DNA of 64,000 nt from Ictalurus punctatus (taxonomy: Eukaryota > Chordata > Actinopteri > Siluriformes > Ictaluridae). The notes under the pieces are model-generated. The model saw nothing but the letters and a program-made list of their open reading frames with translations, was not told the DNA's origin and searched no databases. The DNA is taken from NCBI RefSeq assembly GCF_001660625.3, contig NC_071284.1, forward strand, positions 4,784,501-4,848,500, given 5' to 3'. Every line of letters begins with the position of its first letter. Position 1 is the stretch's first letter. This document shows, one piece after another, positions 10,701-21,344 of the stretch. The position numbers and the translations under genes are program-made.

Positions 10701-11389
10701 CTTCTGAGTGTAATCTGCTGTAACTGGTCTTTAAGGAGCCGCCGTGCTGACGTCTCGTTTACGTCTCTGAGGAAGATGGATGCCAGCGCATATCCTCCTA
10801 ATATAATAAGTGCTGTTGATGGTGCAGTTTTCAAATTCCTATCTTTTCCTCATTTATAGTGGATCAATCCCATCGCACGCAGTCAGTGTGCTGGCAGATT
10901 ATGCTGGCTATGCAGATGTGTCTGCGATGTTTATGCAATTAGGGGACAGTAATATCATAAAGGTAGTATCGCTATGGTTAACACTAATATGAGCATATTA
11001 AATTCCTGTACCGAGCTTGGACGTAGTCTGTAGTGCATAAGAGCAATTTCAGCAAATCTTTTAAAAATCGGATGTGAACGATGAGACGGGGTTTGCAGAC
11101 CACGGTTTAGGATCAGCACATCGTCCTCAGACTTCCGGCGTCCGGAGCGGTCCTTAATACAAACCCGTGTGTTATCGAGGTAAAGACTCGGCCGAAAGCG
11201 GATTCATTTTTAATTCTCTGCTCGTTAATTATTTACTAAATTGCTAAAGTGGCATTATAGATTTTAAGCAGAAATGATCAGTTGTGTTGGATAAGGGAAA
11301 TGATTCTGCGGTAATCTAGTCGTTTAAAGCTTCGTCACCTTGAGTTTCCGACTCCATATTCAGTGCATTCTGTGTTTTGTTTTATCAGC
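10701..11389. other. Non-coding DNA
   Basis: No exon, repeat end or RNA gene recognised. Confidence 0.4.
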
Positions 11390-11454
11390 ATTGCTAGATA
11401 AAGTAGAATTATAAACAATAATGAAAACAAAAGCTAAAAATGTACGCAGACAAA

Positions 11455-12290
11455 CGGATATGGACAAATACACGAACACAAAATAAATAAATAAATAAAC
11501 AAATAAGTTTTTTTTAAAAAAATGAGTTGAAATAAATAAACAAATTCAACAAACAAACAAATATATGGACAAATATGTAAACAAACCAAAAAAACTAATA
11601 AAAATAAATCAATCGGTTAGGATAGGTAAATAAATAAATACAACAAATGAACAAGCAAATATGTGGACAAATGCATAAACAAAAAACCCCCCAAAATAAA
11701 TAAATAAATAAATCTGTTAGAATAATCAAATTAATAAATAAATACAACAAAAAAAACCGAACAAATATATGAATAAATACATAAACAACCCCCCCCCCCC
11801 CCCCAAAAAAAAAAAAAAATAAATAAATAAATAAATCAGTTAGAATAAGTAAATAAATAAATACAACCTACAAACAAATGTATGGGCAAATGAATAAACA
11901 AAAAAAAACCCAAATAAATCAGCTAGAATAGGTAAATAAATAAATAAATACAACAAACAAGCCAACAAATATATGGACAATACATAAACATAAATTAAAT
12001 ATCTAAATAAATGAGTAAATAAACCAATACAACAAACAAACAAACAAATATATGGACAAATATGTAAACAAAAAATAAGCTAATAAATATAAATAAATCA
12101 GTTAGAATATATGAATAAATAAACCAAACAAATAAATGAGTACAGATTTTGAATAAAATACTGATTAAAGAAACAAACCACTTGAAAAACTAATTTCAAA
12201 CTAACATCAATCAAAACTTATAAATAAATATGAACGAACACACAAACAAACGAACGAACAAACGGAAAACAAAGAAAGAAAGAAACCACG
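11455..12290. repeat. A/T-rich tandem array, ~85-125-bp unit
   Basis: A core of 'gttagaataggtaaataaat', then 'tacaacaaacaaacaaat' and 'atatggacaaatatgtaaac', recurs near 11613, 11715, 11838, 11921, 12010 (degenerate) and 12098. Spacing is 83-123 bases. Units differ mainly in AAAT runs and inner homopolymers, including a C-run at 11788-11804 followed by an A-run. The plus strand is almost free of T, giving strong strand asymmetry. Confidence 0.75.
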
Positions 12291-12760
12291 CTGCTGAGAG
12301 TCACTGCGATGATTACAGGACTTATTACAATTGCTTGATCTAAATATAACCTGATGTAGTTGAACTGTATCCGGTCTCTCTCATACCCCGTCTTTCGGTT
12401 TCCTTCATCCGTCCCTTCTTCATTTTTCTCTCACCTGCATTTTGTTTGCCTCAGCGTAGATTTACTCGAGTCGACTCGTGTGAAACGTCTTCAGCGGTTC
12501 AGGTTAGCATGAGGGGCGGGGCTAGTGGTTGTAGCTTGCTTATAAGTTCCTGTTCAGTTTGTGTCGGAGTGGGTGTAGATCAAAAAGACAAATAATAATA
12601 ATAGAAAAATAAGTAGGAATTTATCTGTGTTAACACCAGCAGGAATCTTTCACACTAATTCTGCTGTGAGGGAAAAAACGATTCCCTTCTTATACTAATC
12701 TGAAACAATATCTAGAGTTTATCTAGAGTTAAGCTATTTTTATTCCCAAACCTAGAAATT
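12291..12760. other. Non-coding DNA
   Basis: No supported gene. A short ATA/ATA run lies at 12589-12605. Confidence 0.4.
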
Positions 12761-12895
12761 ATTGTTATTATTATTATTAATAGTATTAATAGTATTGTTA
12801 TTGTTATTATTATTGTTGTTATTATTGTTGTTGTTGTTGTTGTTATTATTATTATTATTATTATTATTGTTGTTGTTGTTGTTGTTGTTGTTGTT
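12761..12895. repeat. TTA/TTG trinucleotide microsatellite
   Basis: Alternating blocks of ATT and TTG triplets, followed by a T-run at about 12902-12918. Confidence 0.9.
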
Positions 12896-13226
12896 CAGTC
12901 TCTTTTTTTTTTTTTTTGAAAGTTAACCAGGGACAAATAGAAAGCAGATCAAATAAATCTCGGGTGAATAATTAGATTGAATATGGTGTGTATGGCGTGA
13001 CGTCCCAGCTGACGAACGCTCTCTGAGCAGAAGGTACAATAAAAACATTTTATAAGCTCAGCTGCAACTTCATGAATTTTTAATGCACTTGCTTTTAAAA
13101 CGAAGGCTTTAATTGTTGCTTTATAGGACGACGCTAGGTATGTCCTTTTAAATAGAACTCATCTGTCTGATGAAGCGTGACACAATTGTTAATTTTTTTA
13201 AATAATTAATGCCAGAAAGGCTTTAG

Positions 13227-13235
13227 CCCCCCCCC

Positions 13236-13272
<37 letters not shown>
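13227..13272. repeat. C-run joined to T-run
   Basis: About 17 C residues pass straight into about 29 T residues, a 46-base pure pyrimidine homopolymer pair. Confidence 0.9.
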
Positions 13273-13277
<5 letters not shown>

Positions 13278-13356
13278 AAAAATCTGGCAGTGTGTGTTAC
13301 GTTGCAGTAGGGCGTGCCATTTTAGTCAAACACTCACTCAGTCACTTGAATACATC

Positions 13357-14861
13357 CACACACGCTCGCTCACTCACACACACACTCACTCACACGCTCG
13401 CTCGCTCACTCACACACACACTCACTCACACGCTCGCTCACTCACACACACACTCACTCACACGCTCGCTCACTCACACACACACTCACTCACACGCTCG
13501 CTCACTCACACACACACTCACTCACACGCTCGCTCACTCACACACACACTCACTCACACGCTCGCTCACTCACACACACACTCACTCACACGCTCGCTCA
13601 CTCACACACACACTCACTCACACACTCACTCACACACTCACTCACTCACACACTCACTCACACGCTCGCTCACTCACACACACACTCACTCACACGCACA
13701 CTCACTCACACGCTCGCTCACTCACACACACACTCACTCACACACTCGCTCACTCACACACACACTCACTCACACGCACACTCACTCACACGCTCGCTCA
13801 CTCACACACACACTCACTCACACACTCGCTCACTCACACACACACTCACTCACACGCTCGCTCACTCACTCACACACTCACTCACACGCTCGCTCACTCA
13901 CTCACACACTCACTCACACGCTCGCTCACTCACACACACACTCACACACACGCTCGCTCACTCACACACACACTCACTCACACGCTCGCTCACTCACTCA
14001 CACACTCGCTCACTCACACACACACTCACTCACACGCTCGCTCACTCACTCACACACGCACTCATTCACTCACACACTCATTCACACACTCACTCACACT
14101 CACTCACTCACACTCATTCACACACTCACTCACTCACACACTCACACACACACTCATTCACTCACACTCATTCACTCACACACTCACTCACAGACTCATT
14201 CACTCACACTCATTCACTCACACACTCATTCACACACTCACTCACACACTCACTCACACACTCAATCACACACTCATTCACTCACACGCTCGCTCACTCA
14301 CACGCACACTCACTCACACGCTCGCTCACTCACACACTCACTCACACACTCACTCACACACTCACTCACACACGCACTCATTCACTCACACACTCATTCA
14401 CACACTCACTCACACACTCATTCACACACTCACTCACTCATACGCACTCACTCACACACTCACTCACACACTCACTCACACGCTCACTCACACACTCATT
14501 CACTCACACACTCATTCACACACTCACACACTCACTCACACACTCATTCACTCACACACTCATTCACACACTCACACACTCATTCACACACTCACACACT
14601 CACTCACACACTCATTCACTCACACTCACTCACACACTCACACACTCACACACTCACTCACACACTCACTCACACACTCACTCACACACTCATTCACTCA
14701 CTCACTCACACACTCACTCACACACTCACTCACACACACACTCACTCACACACTCACTCACACACTCACTCACTCACTCACACTCATTCACACACTCACT
14801 CACACACTCATTCACACACTCATTCACTCACACTCATTCATTCACACATTCATTTACTCAC
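13357..14861. repeat. CACT/CACA array with ~32-bp superunit, 1.5 kb
   Basis: The first 700 bases repeat 'cacgctcgctcactcacaca' then 'cacactcactca', a 32-bp unit with one GCTCG per unit. From about 14050 the GCTCG motif fades and CATT-containing units ('cactcattcactcacacact') take over, with a GCTCG return near 14287 and 14319. No stop codons arise in several frames, giving false His/Ser/Leu/Thr proteins of over 500 residues. Confidence 0.95.
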
Positions 14862-15393
14862 CACCCTTCCCCCCTCTGTAGTACGGACTAGAGGAAGTGT
14901 ACTGCCTATCCTATCTGGCCTTTTCCTTTCCCTTTCTCTCTCACTCTCACCCACTTACCCTCCTCTCACCCATCACACGCTCTTTCTCTCACTCCCACAC
15001 ACACACACACAGACACAGACACACACACACACTCCACTTGTGTTGAGACTTGTCTGAAGCGTTTTTGTTACGCGAAGTAACGGCTCTGTCCTCTCCTGAC
15101 TCCCCACGTGTGAAAGTGAAACACAGAGAGTGAGAATTTTCCCACAATCCCCAGGGTTTTCCCTGTTGCGCAAACACTCAAGAGATGAGCAAATATATCT
15201 ATAAAAAACTGTCTTGCTTCTACAGTGCACACTTTCTCCATGTTTCATTTCACCGTGTGTAAAAGACCCGTGTGGACGCGAGACATGTGGACTGAGAGAG
15301 TCGTAAAAAAAGAGAACAAAAAATGAAGCAAATAGATTTGGAGGAAATGATGCTGGGGAAAAAAAAAGAGTGAAAGAGAATTCTGAGGAGATG

Positions 15394-15394
<1 letters not shown>
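14862..15394. other. Non-coding DNA with (CA)n
   Basis: CT-rich start, (CA)n at 14995-15031, then single-copy-looking sequence with no supported exon. Confidence 0.4.
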
Positions 15395-15460
<66 letters not shown>

Positions 15461-15463
15461 GGA
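15395..15463. repeat. (GT)n then (GA)n microsatellite
   Basis: About 26 GT units to 15446 followed by GA units. Confidence 0.95.
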
Positions 15464-15626
15464 GCGAGGGTGTGAGTGTTATTTTTTAAAGGCACTCGAT
15501 AATGCACAGCAAGCCGTTCTTAATGACACAATGACATGTCTACTTTCCATGCTCGGTTTTATTAAGTCACTCACTTATACTGCTCTGTTGAGTGTAAACA
15601 CACTGCAATACAGGTGTCATTCTAGT

Positions 15627-15628
<2 letters not shown>

Positions 15629-15710
<82 letters not shown>

Positions 15711-15731
15711 TCACTCACTCACTCACTCACT
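15629..15731. repeat. (CA)n then (CACT)n microsatellite
   Basis: About 38 CA units to 15705 followed by CACT units, the same motif that fills 13357-14861. Confidence 0.95.
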
Positions 15732-15806
15732 CTCTTTCTATTTGCTTCAGATCCCACCTGTACTGTTGCTGTTCAATAGTTGTGAAGCAATGTGTCATCC
15801 TGCACA

Positions 15807-15810
<4 letters not shown>

Positions 15811-15851
<41 letters not shown>

Positions 15852-15852
15852 G

Positions 15853-15899
<47 letters not shown>

Positions 15900-15900
15900 G

Positions 15901-15947
<47 letters not shown>

Positions 15948-15948
15948 G

Positions 15949-16037
<89 letters not shown>

Positions 16038-16102
16038 GTCTCTCTCTCTGTCTCTGTCTCTCTCTCTCTCTCTGTCTCTCTCTCTGTCTCTTTCTCTCTC
16101 TC

Positions 16103-16150
<48 letters not shown>

Positions 16151-16180
16151 TCTGTCTCTCTCTCACTCTCTCTTTCTCTC

Positions 16181-16242
<62 letters not shown>
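15811..16242. repeat. (CT)n array with TCTG/TTTC interruptions
   Basis: A 430-base polypyrimidine tract. 'tgtctctgtctctctctctt' recurs at roughly 70-base spacing in the first half. Forms Ser/Leu (plus) or Arg/Glu (minus) open frames that are not genes. A pure purine/pyrimidine tract of this length can form triplex DNA. Confidence 0.95.
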
Positions 16243-16244
<2 letters not shown>

Positions 16245-16577
16245 GAGCCAAAGCATGTCCTTGTATATTTTTTCGTCCATGTAAGCTGATTTGCTATGAG
16301 CAATAAAACCTGACACTGATCAGACATGTGGAGACACTAGAGTCAGAGAAAGGAATCCGGACTTTTATTTCCGTACTTTTCCCTGTGCTGTTCTCCCGGT
16401 CTGTCCATCTTTGGGGTTTCTCACTGCATACAGTACTGGAAGATTTGGCAGGATCGAAAACTGTTCTTCTTTCATCATCTGACTGTTCAGTGCTAACGGT
16501 TCCAGCGGGTTGGGCTCTAGAGACGATCCAGCGGAAGTGTTTTATTCCTTTTATTCCTCTCTCAGCAAACTGCCTGT
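16243..16577. repeat. Probable family X-linked flank
   Basis: 'gagcaataaaacctgacact' at about 16299 looks like a repeat I associate with the far side of family X. The rest is plain DNA. Low certainty. Confidence 0.25.
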
Positions 16578-17107
16578 AGAGCGCAGCTGGTTGAGCGCAG
16601 CTGGTTGAGCGCAGCTGGTTGAGCGCAGCTGGTTGAGCGCAGTTAATAGAGCGCAGCTAGTTGAGCGCAGCTAGTAGATCGCAGCTAGTAGATCGCAGTT
16701 AATAGAGCGCAGCTAGTAGATCACAGCTAGTAGATCGCAGTTAATATAGTGCAGCTAGTTGAGCGCAGCTAGTAGATCGCAGCTAGTAGATCGCAGTTAA
16801 TAGAGCGCAGCTAGTTGAGCGCAGCTAGTAGATCGCAGTTAATATAGTGCAGCTAGTTGAGCGCAGCTAGTTGAGCACAGCTAGTAGATCGCAGCTAGTA
16901 GATTGCAGTTAATAGAGTGCAGCTAGTAGATCGCAGCTAGTAGATCGCAGTTAATATAGTGCAGCTAGTTGAGCGCAGCTAGTTGAGCGCAGCTAGTAGA
17001 TTTCAGTAAATGGAGTGCAGCTAGTAGATCGCAGCTAGTAGATCGCAGTTAATAGAGTGCAGCTAGTTGAGCGCAGCTAGTTGAGCGCAGCTAGTAGAGC
17101 ACAGCTT
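16578..17107. repeat. 14-bp minisatellite, about 38 units
   Basis: Units of 14 bases come in three main forms: gagcgcagctagtt, gatcgcagctagta and gagcgcagttaata. The first four are gagcgcagctggtt. The forms alternate in a recurring order (about five to seven units, 70-98 bases). The array stays in 14-base register almost throughout and ends directly in a family X sequence ('cagcttgtcctgttactgag'). Confidence 0.95.
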
Positions 17108-17215
17108 GTCCTGTTACTGAGAAACTACAAAATAAAAAACCCTCTTTTTCAACACTTAGTTACAGCTTTACCTCCGACTGCCACGAAGCTCTGACACTGG
17201 AGACTCCTTCCATAA
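17101..17215 (+). repeat. Family X repeat, copy 2, left part
   Basis: 'gttactgagaaact', 'ttacagctttacctccgact' and 'gacactggagactccttcc' recur at 20460-20512 and 20950-21053. Confidence 0.65.
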
Positions 17216-17418
17216 ATGTTTTGTTTCTTTCTCGTTTGCTTTTTTCCCCCGCCACTGTTTCTTTCATCCTTTCTTTCTCTCTTTCTTTTGTTCCTTCGTT
17301 CTTTCTTTCACTCCTTCGTCATTCATGCTGTTTTCCACTGTTTCGTTCTTTCTTTTTCTTTCTTGTTCGCCTTCCTTCCTTTCTTCCTTCCATCCTGCTT
17401 TCCTTATTTCGCTCACAG
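17216..17418. repeat. TTTC-rich polypyrimidine tract
   Basis: About 200 bases of T and C with scattered purines, ending in GCTCACAG. Either a simple repeat or an unusually long splice-acceptor tract for the exon candidate at 17419. Confidence 0.7.
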
Positions 17419-17530
17419 TCTCAGCCAGCGTACCATCGACACCAGGTCCTTCAGCTCCACCTACCCGTACACGATCACCCGAGTATTAACCCGCCACGCC
17501 CGTCACATCCCGATCAAGAACTCTTCATAA
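17419..17530 (+). CDS. Candidate 3'-terminal exon of an unidentified gene
   Basis: About 200 bases of pyrimidine-rich DNA end in GCTCACAG at 17418. The DNA then changes to balanced composition and one frame runs LSQRTIDTRSFSS...RVLTRHARHIPIKNSS to a TAA at 17528-17530. In that frame 29 of 36 third positions are G or C. It would need two bases from the previous exon (phase 2), so it does not join the SH2-adaptor exon, which ends in phase 1. In the frame that would join, the product reads VSASVPSTPGPSAPP... and stops at 17487-17489, a conceivable alternative tail. I do not recognise either peptide. The exon could belong to an unknown gene or be chance, because all three frames are fairly open here. 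Confidence 0.3.
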
Positions 17531-17774
17531 GCACGCAGCTTTCACGTAGCCGTTGTCCGGTCTCGTCAGTCCCGGCATGAGAGTACACCGACCTGTCTTC
17601 CTGCATGGTTACTCCTCACCTTCACCTTCATCCCAATCCTTCCATCCATCAGTCCACTGTTCTCCTGCGCTCTCCGCGATTCACCCAACGAAAAAGGAAA
17701 AGATTCTTCAGTATATCTTCCATTCTGTGAATAAAACTCCTGTTCAGTCGATCGACACGTCTCCTGTCCTGCGT
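17531..17774. other. Possible 3' UTR of the candidate terminal exon
   Basis: CT-rich sequence up to the AATAAA at 17730 and slightly beyond. Nothing else recognised. Confidence 0.25.
17730..17735 (+). terminator. AATAAA polyadenylation signal after the candidate terminal exon
   Basis: GTGAATAAAACTCC lies 200 bases past the candidate stop. A 3' UTR of this length is reasonable. The hexamer alone is common in AT-rich DNA, so it supports the exon only weakly. Confidence 0.3.
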
Positions 17775-18040
17775 GGGACCGTTTCCTTGTGTCCTGAAAA
17801 TTACATTTCAGCTCTACCTCAGACTGTTACAAACCCCTGACACGGGAGACTCTTCATTTAAAAAAAAAAAAAAAAAAAAAGCGTTCAGTGTATTAACTGT
17901 TACTATGGAAACAATCCCACTGATTTAAGCCAGAACCACTGTCGGAGCTTCTGTTGTAGAAAATAAACCGACGTTTTCTGACCAATCGGATTTGAGCTTT
18001 CAGCAGCACTGTACTGTAACTCGTCCTATTACACACCCTG
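17775..18040 (+). repeat. Family X repeat, copy 2, right part
   Basis: 'acgggagactcttcattt', an A-run at 17861-17880, 'gttactatggaaacaatccc', 'gtcggagcttctgttgtaga' and 'ttctgaccaatcggat' follow the same order as copies 1 and 4. Confidence 0.65.
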
Positions 18041-18475
18041 TACAGTCCAAGCCTCCAAAAGTTTTTGGATATTTTTTTTAGCTAAAGGATTGTAGTAATA
18101 ATTGTGTTTTTTAAACAAGACAACGTTGTCCCTTACAAATGAGTTAGAAAATGTGTGTGTGTGTGTGTGTGTGCCGTATACATGTAATGAAACCTATCCA
18201 TTTTAGTAGTGAATGGTGTGCGAACAGGATATTCAGATAGATTTCATTTTCACACAAGACTGAAAAATGGACTTGTCGGAGTTTTCACTGATGTGCTGTG
18301 GAATAATAAGTGCCAGCTGAGTAAATGTTTCTATTAGTGCTTGATAAATGATGAAATAAAAGCACTTGGTAGCGCGGTGCGTGTGTATAGGAGAGAGCTG
18401 CGTAGTGAAGGAGGAAGTGAGTGCTTAGTGATGAGGCTTACAGTCTGTCACTCACACAAACACCAGTATGTTACA
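18041..18475. other. Non-coding DNA
   Basis: Holds (GT)n at 18152-18172. No supported exon. Confidence 0.4.
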
Positions 18476-18524
18476 TCACACACACATACATACATACACA
18501 CATACATACACACACACATACACA

Positions 18525-18578
<54 letters not shown>

Positions 18579-18609
18579 CATACACACACACACACACACG
18601 CGCGCACAC
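18476..18609. repeat. (CA)n with CATA units
   Basis: CACA and CATA units, ending in CGCGCACAC; likely to adopt Z-DNA under supercoiling. Confidence 0.95.
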
Positions 18610-18683
18610 CCAGCTGTGCTAAGATGGCCTTTCTGTCTGTTTAAAACCTGACGTACAACCTGTGGCTCTCACCAAGCACTTTG

Positions 18684-18991
18684 TTCAGCTCGGCTCGGTT
18701 CAGCTCGGTTCAGTTCAGTCCGGTTCGGTTCAGCTCGTCTCAATTCAGCTCGTCTCGGTTCAGCTCGTCTCGGTTCAGCTCGTCTTGGTTCAGCTCGGTT
18801 CAGTTCAGTCCGGTTCGGTTCAGCTCGTCTCAATTCAGCTCGTCTCGGTTCAGCTCGTCTCGGTTCAGCTCGGTTCAGCTCGGTTCGGTTCAGCTCGGTT
18901 CGGTTCAGCTCGGTTCGGTTCAGCTCGGTTCGGTTCAGCTCGGTTCAGCTTATCTCAGTTCAGCTCAGTTCGGCTCAGTTCAGCTCCGTTC
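18684..18991. repeat. CAGCTCGGTT minisatellite
   Basis: Built from 5-bp blocks (TTCAG, CTCGG, CTCGT). A block of about 100 bases, from 'cggttcagttcagtccggtt' through 'cagctcgtctcaattcagct', occurs twice (from about 18699 and 18796). It ends in simple alternation of 'cagctcggttcggtt'. Register in threes and fives produces long false open frames. Confidence 0.95.
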
Positions 18992-19050
18992 AAGATGCTA
19001 CCATCAATGGTAAAGTTGTACTGTTCCCAAGAAACTTTCTGTGTTGGGGC

Positions 19051-19440
19051 ATTCATGGATCTTTTCTTTTCATTTCTTTACTTTTCTTTGTCTTTCTTTT
19101 CCTTTCTTTTCCTTTCCTTTTTTTGCGTTCTCACTTTCTTGTTTTCTTTCTTTCTTTAATTCAGTTTTTTGCTTTCTACATTTTTCTTTTTCTAGTTTTC
19201 TTTCTCTTACTTTTTCTTTCTTTCTTTCTTTCTTTAATTCAGTTTTTGCTTTCTTGCTTTTTTCTTGCTTCCTTTCTTTTTTGCTTTCTACCTTTCTCTC
19301 TCTTTCTTTCTTTCTTCCTTGCTTTAATTCAGTTTCTTGCTTTATTTTTCCATCCCGCTTGCTGTGTTTTACGCTTTCTTTTCATTTTTTTTGCCTCCTA
19401 CCTTTCTCTTTCTTTCTTGATTTCTTGATGGCTTGAATTG
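19051..19440. repeat. TTTC-rich tract with ~87-bp tandem duplication
   Basis: 'tttaattcagttttttgctt' recurs in near-identical form at about 19155, 19234 and 19323, each within TTTC runs. It is thus a three-unit tandem array in a polypyrimidine tract. Confidence 0.85.
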
Positions 19441-19672
19441 ATAGTTTCTTGTACTACTAGTTGCGCCACCCTTTCTATATAGATAAGTGCATGACGGCGG
19501 ACTGTTCTAAGTGTCCGTCGGTTCCACGGTTATTTAGCAGTTCTACAATATCTGCGTATGAATCGTGTAAAGTTCAGAATTCTATTCTCTGGTTAAAAGT
19601 ACTATAATTATTAATATACTACATTTAAATTTATTCCACAAAGAACCTCACAAGTAGTACAGCGTTTGTGCG

Positions 19673-19719
<47 letters not shown>

Positions 19720-20424
19720 TTGGCACAAACTCAAGATTTCCTGGCTTGATGTCCATTTTTAATGCCTGGGATTTCAGAAACACGGAGCGTAGCTGTGTGT
19801 CTTGTTAAAGTCAGTCATTTTGGGTGAAGATTAATGGCTCTATTAATCTCCGTCATGCTGAAGGCTGTGACTCTGAAACAGCCTGGGCTCATATTCTTCC
19901 TGATAATCACGTTTCCTTCCTTTTTTTTTCCACCCACGTCCTTCCTTTCGGGCGGAATGGTGGTGGGTGAAAGCTAACAGCACTGACAGCCTAACCTTGC
20001 CCTACTGACCTACTTGGCTAATTAGACGGCTGAGACCGAATGAAATGATCTAGCCGTGCGGAGTCCCAGTTGTGTCTGCGGATTTCCTATTTTAGGTTAG
20101 CATTAAATCTCTGCGTTAAATGATAACGCTGTCTGCTGCTTCTGCTAACGTGACGAAGTTGTGTTGCAACTCATTTATGAGTTGAGGCACACACACACAC
20201 ACACACACACATTACATTATCCATCCAGTGCAGCAGTGTTTGAATGCGTTTCATTTGAGCAGCGAGTTTTGGATCAGTACATCTTGATCTTCTGTGAAAC
20301 AAGTTAGTTCCACTTATTACCTAGTTATTACCTAGTTAGTACCAAGTTAGTAACTGTTGTTCCCTTAACTTTTCACTCTTGAGGTTAATATGAGGAAAAA
20401 ATTCAGCTTCTTGTGTTGCTGATC
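19441..20424. other. Non-coding DNA with (GT)n and (CA)n
   Basis: (GT)n at 19677-19718 and (CA)n at 20187-20210. The part at 19800-19920 is rich in homeodomain-type sites and listed separately. Confidence 0.4.
19820..19910. promoter_or_regulatory. Candidate enhancer block with inverted TAATC sites
   Basis: GATTAAT-GGCTCT-ATTAATC (19829-19848) is a perfect inverted repeat of two paired/OTX-type homeodomain sites, followed by balanced-composition sequence free of repeats. Function is inferred from motif content only. Confidence 0.2.
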
Positions 20425-20545
20425 AACCACCAAGACTGTCCTGTGGTGGAAATCGTACAGTTACAGTTTTACCTCCTGACTGTAACGAAGCACTGACACT
20501 GGAGACTCCTTCCAAAAATGCTCAATAAACGTCTCTACAGAAATC
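20425..20545 (+). repeat. Family X repeat, copy 3, fragment
   Basis: 'acagttttacctcctgactg' and 'gacactggagactccttcca' match copy 2 and copy 4. Sequence beyond 20545 does not continue the family. Confidence 0.6.
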
Positions 20546-20881
20546 ATCTGAATTTAAAAAAAAAAAATTCCTTTATGTGGCGCGTCTGTTATAATAAAGA
20601 TCGTGCGGTCATATGAACATGATCCACGCCGGGGTGATGTGATGTCTATTACCACGCCGGAGTGCATTATTTTTGTATAGCTGCTCAGTCTGGAGTGTAT
20701 TATTCTGCTTATACCACAGCAATCTACCAATTATTACAATGTTTCATCTATTACTGAGCAACACATCGCACATTATGATGGCTTTATAGTTGCATTTAAT
20801 GTTCTGGAACATCTAAGAGACAAGTTAGATCCTGTTATTGCTTACATTATAGCAATAGTAATTCCCTTGCTAGCATTTCCT

Positions 20882-20922
<41 letters not shown>

Positions 20923-20924
20923 CT
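20546..20924. other. Non-coding DNA with (CT)n/(CA)n
   Basis: An A-run at 20556-20566 and (CT)n-(CA)n at 20886-20925. No supported gene. Confidence 0.4.
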
Positions 20925-21052
20925 CAAAACCCAGCTTGTCTCTTTACTAAGAAACCAGAAAGCATTAACTCCTCTGTCCTGAAGAGTTTTCATGCTGGGG
21001 AAACTTTACAAAACACCGTAATGCTTACAAAGCATTGACAGCTGGGACTCCT
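20925..21052 (+). repeat. Family X repeat, copy 4, left part
   Basis: 'cccagcttgtctctttacta' then 'agaaaccagaaag' and 'ctgggactccttccat' follow family X order. The copy is split at about 21053 by a SINE-like repeat and resumes near 21345. Confidence 0.65.
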
Positions 21053-21340
21053 TCCATCCATCCATCCATCCATCCATCCATCCATTTTCCATACCGTTTA
21101 TCCTACACTATCCCAGTGCACTCGGGGCACAAGGCAGGGGACATCCTGGACATGGTGCCAACCATCGCAGGGCACAATCACATACGCAGTCACACACCCA
21201 TTCATACACTATGGACAATTTAGAAATGCCAATCAGCCACAACGCATGTCTTTGGACTGGGGGAGGCAACCGGAGTACTTGAAGGAAAACCCTGAAGCAC
21301 ACGGAGAACATGCAAACTCCAAACAATTCAACAATCCTAC
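21053..21340 (-). mobile_element. SINE-like repeat with (CCAT)n end, inverted
   Basis: On the minus strand it ends in (GGAT)n. Before that come the complements of 'ccataccgtttatcctac', 'ggggcacaaggcaggggaca', 'gcaatcagccacaacgcatg'-type sequence and 'acggagaacatgcaaactcc'. The same family lies at 36749-37074 and 42100-42258 on the plus strand. It is inserted in family X. Confidence 0.75.
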
Positions 21341-21344
21341 TTTT

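Noticed and set aside
13292..15057. Open frames of 529 and 587 codons, the longest in the window
   Set aside because: Read-through of the CACT/CACA array; His-Ser-Leu-Thr repeats on a motif lacking stop codons, with no splice or start context.
15625..16316. Ser/Leu-rich and Arg/Glu-rich open frames
   Set aside because: Two strands of the same CT dinucleotide array; not RS-domain proteins.
16578..17107. Possible CRISPR-like repeat array
   Set aside because: Units are contiguous 14-mers with no unique spacers; this is a eukaryotic minisatellite.
17553..17840. 95-codon open frame after the candidate terminal exon
   Set aside because: CT-rich DNA running into family X; no splice or protein support.
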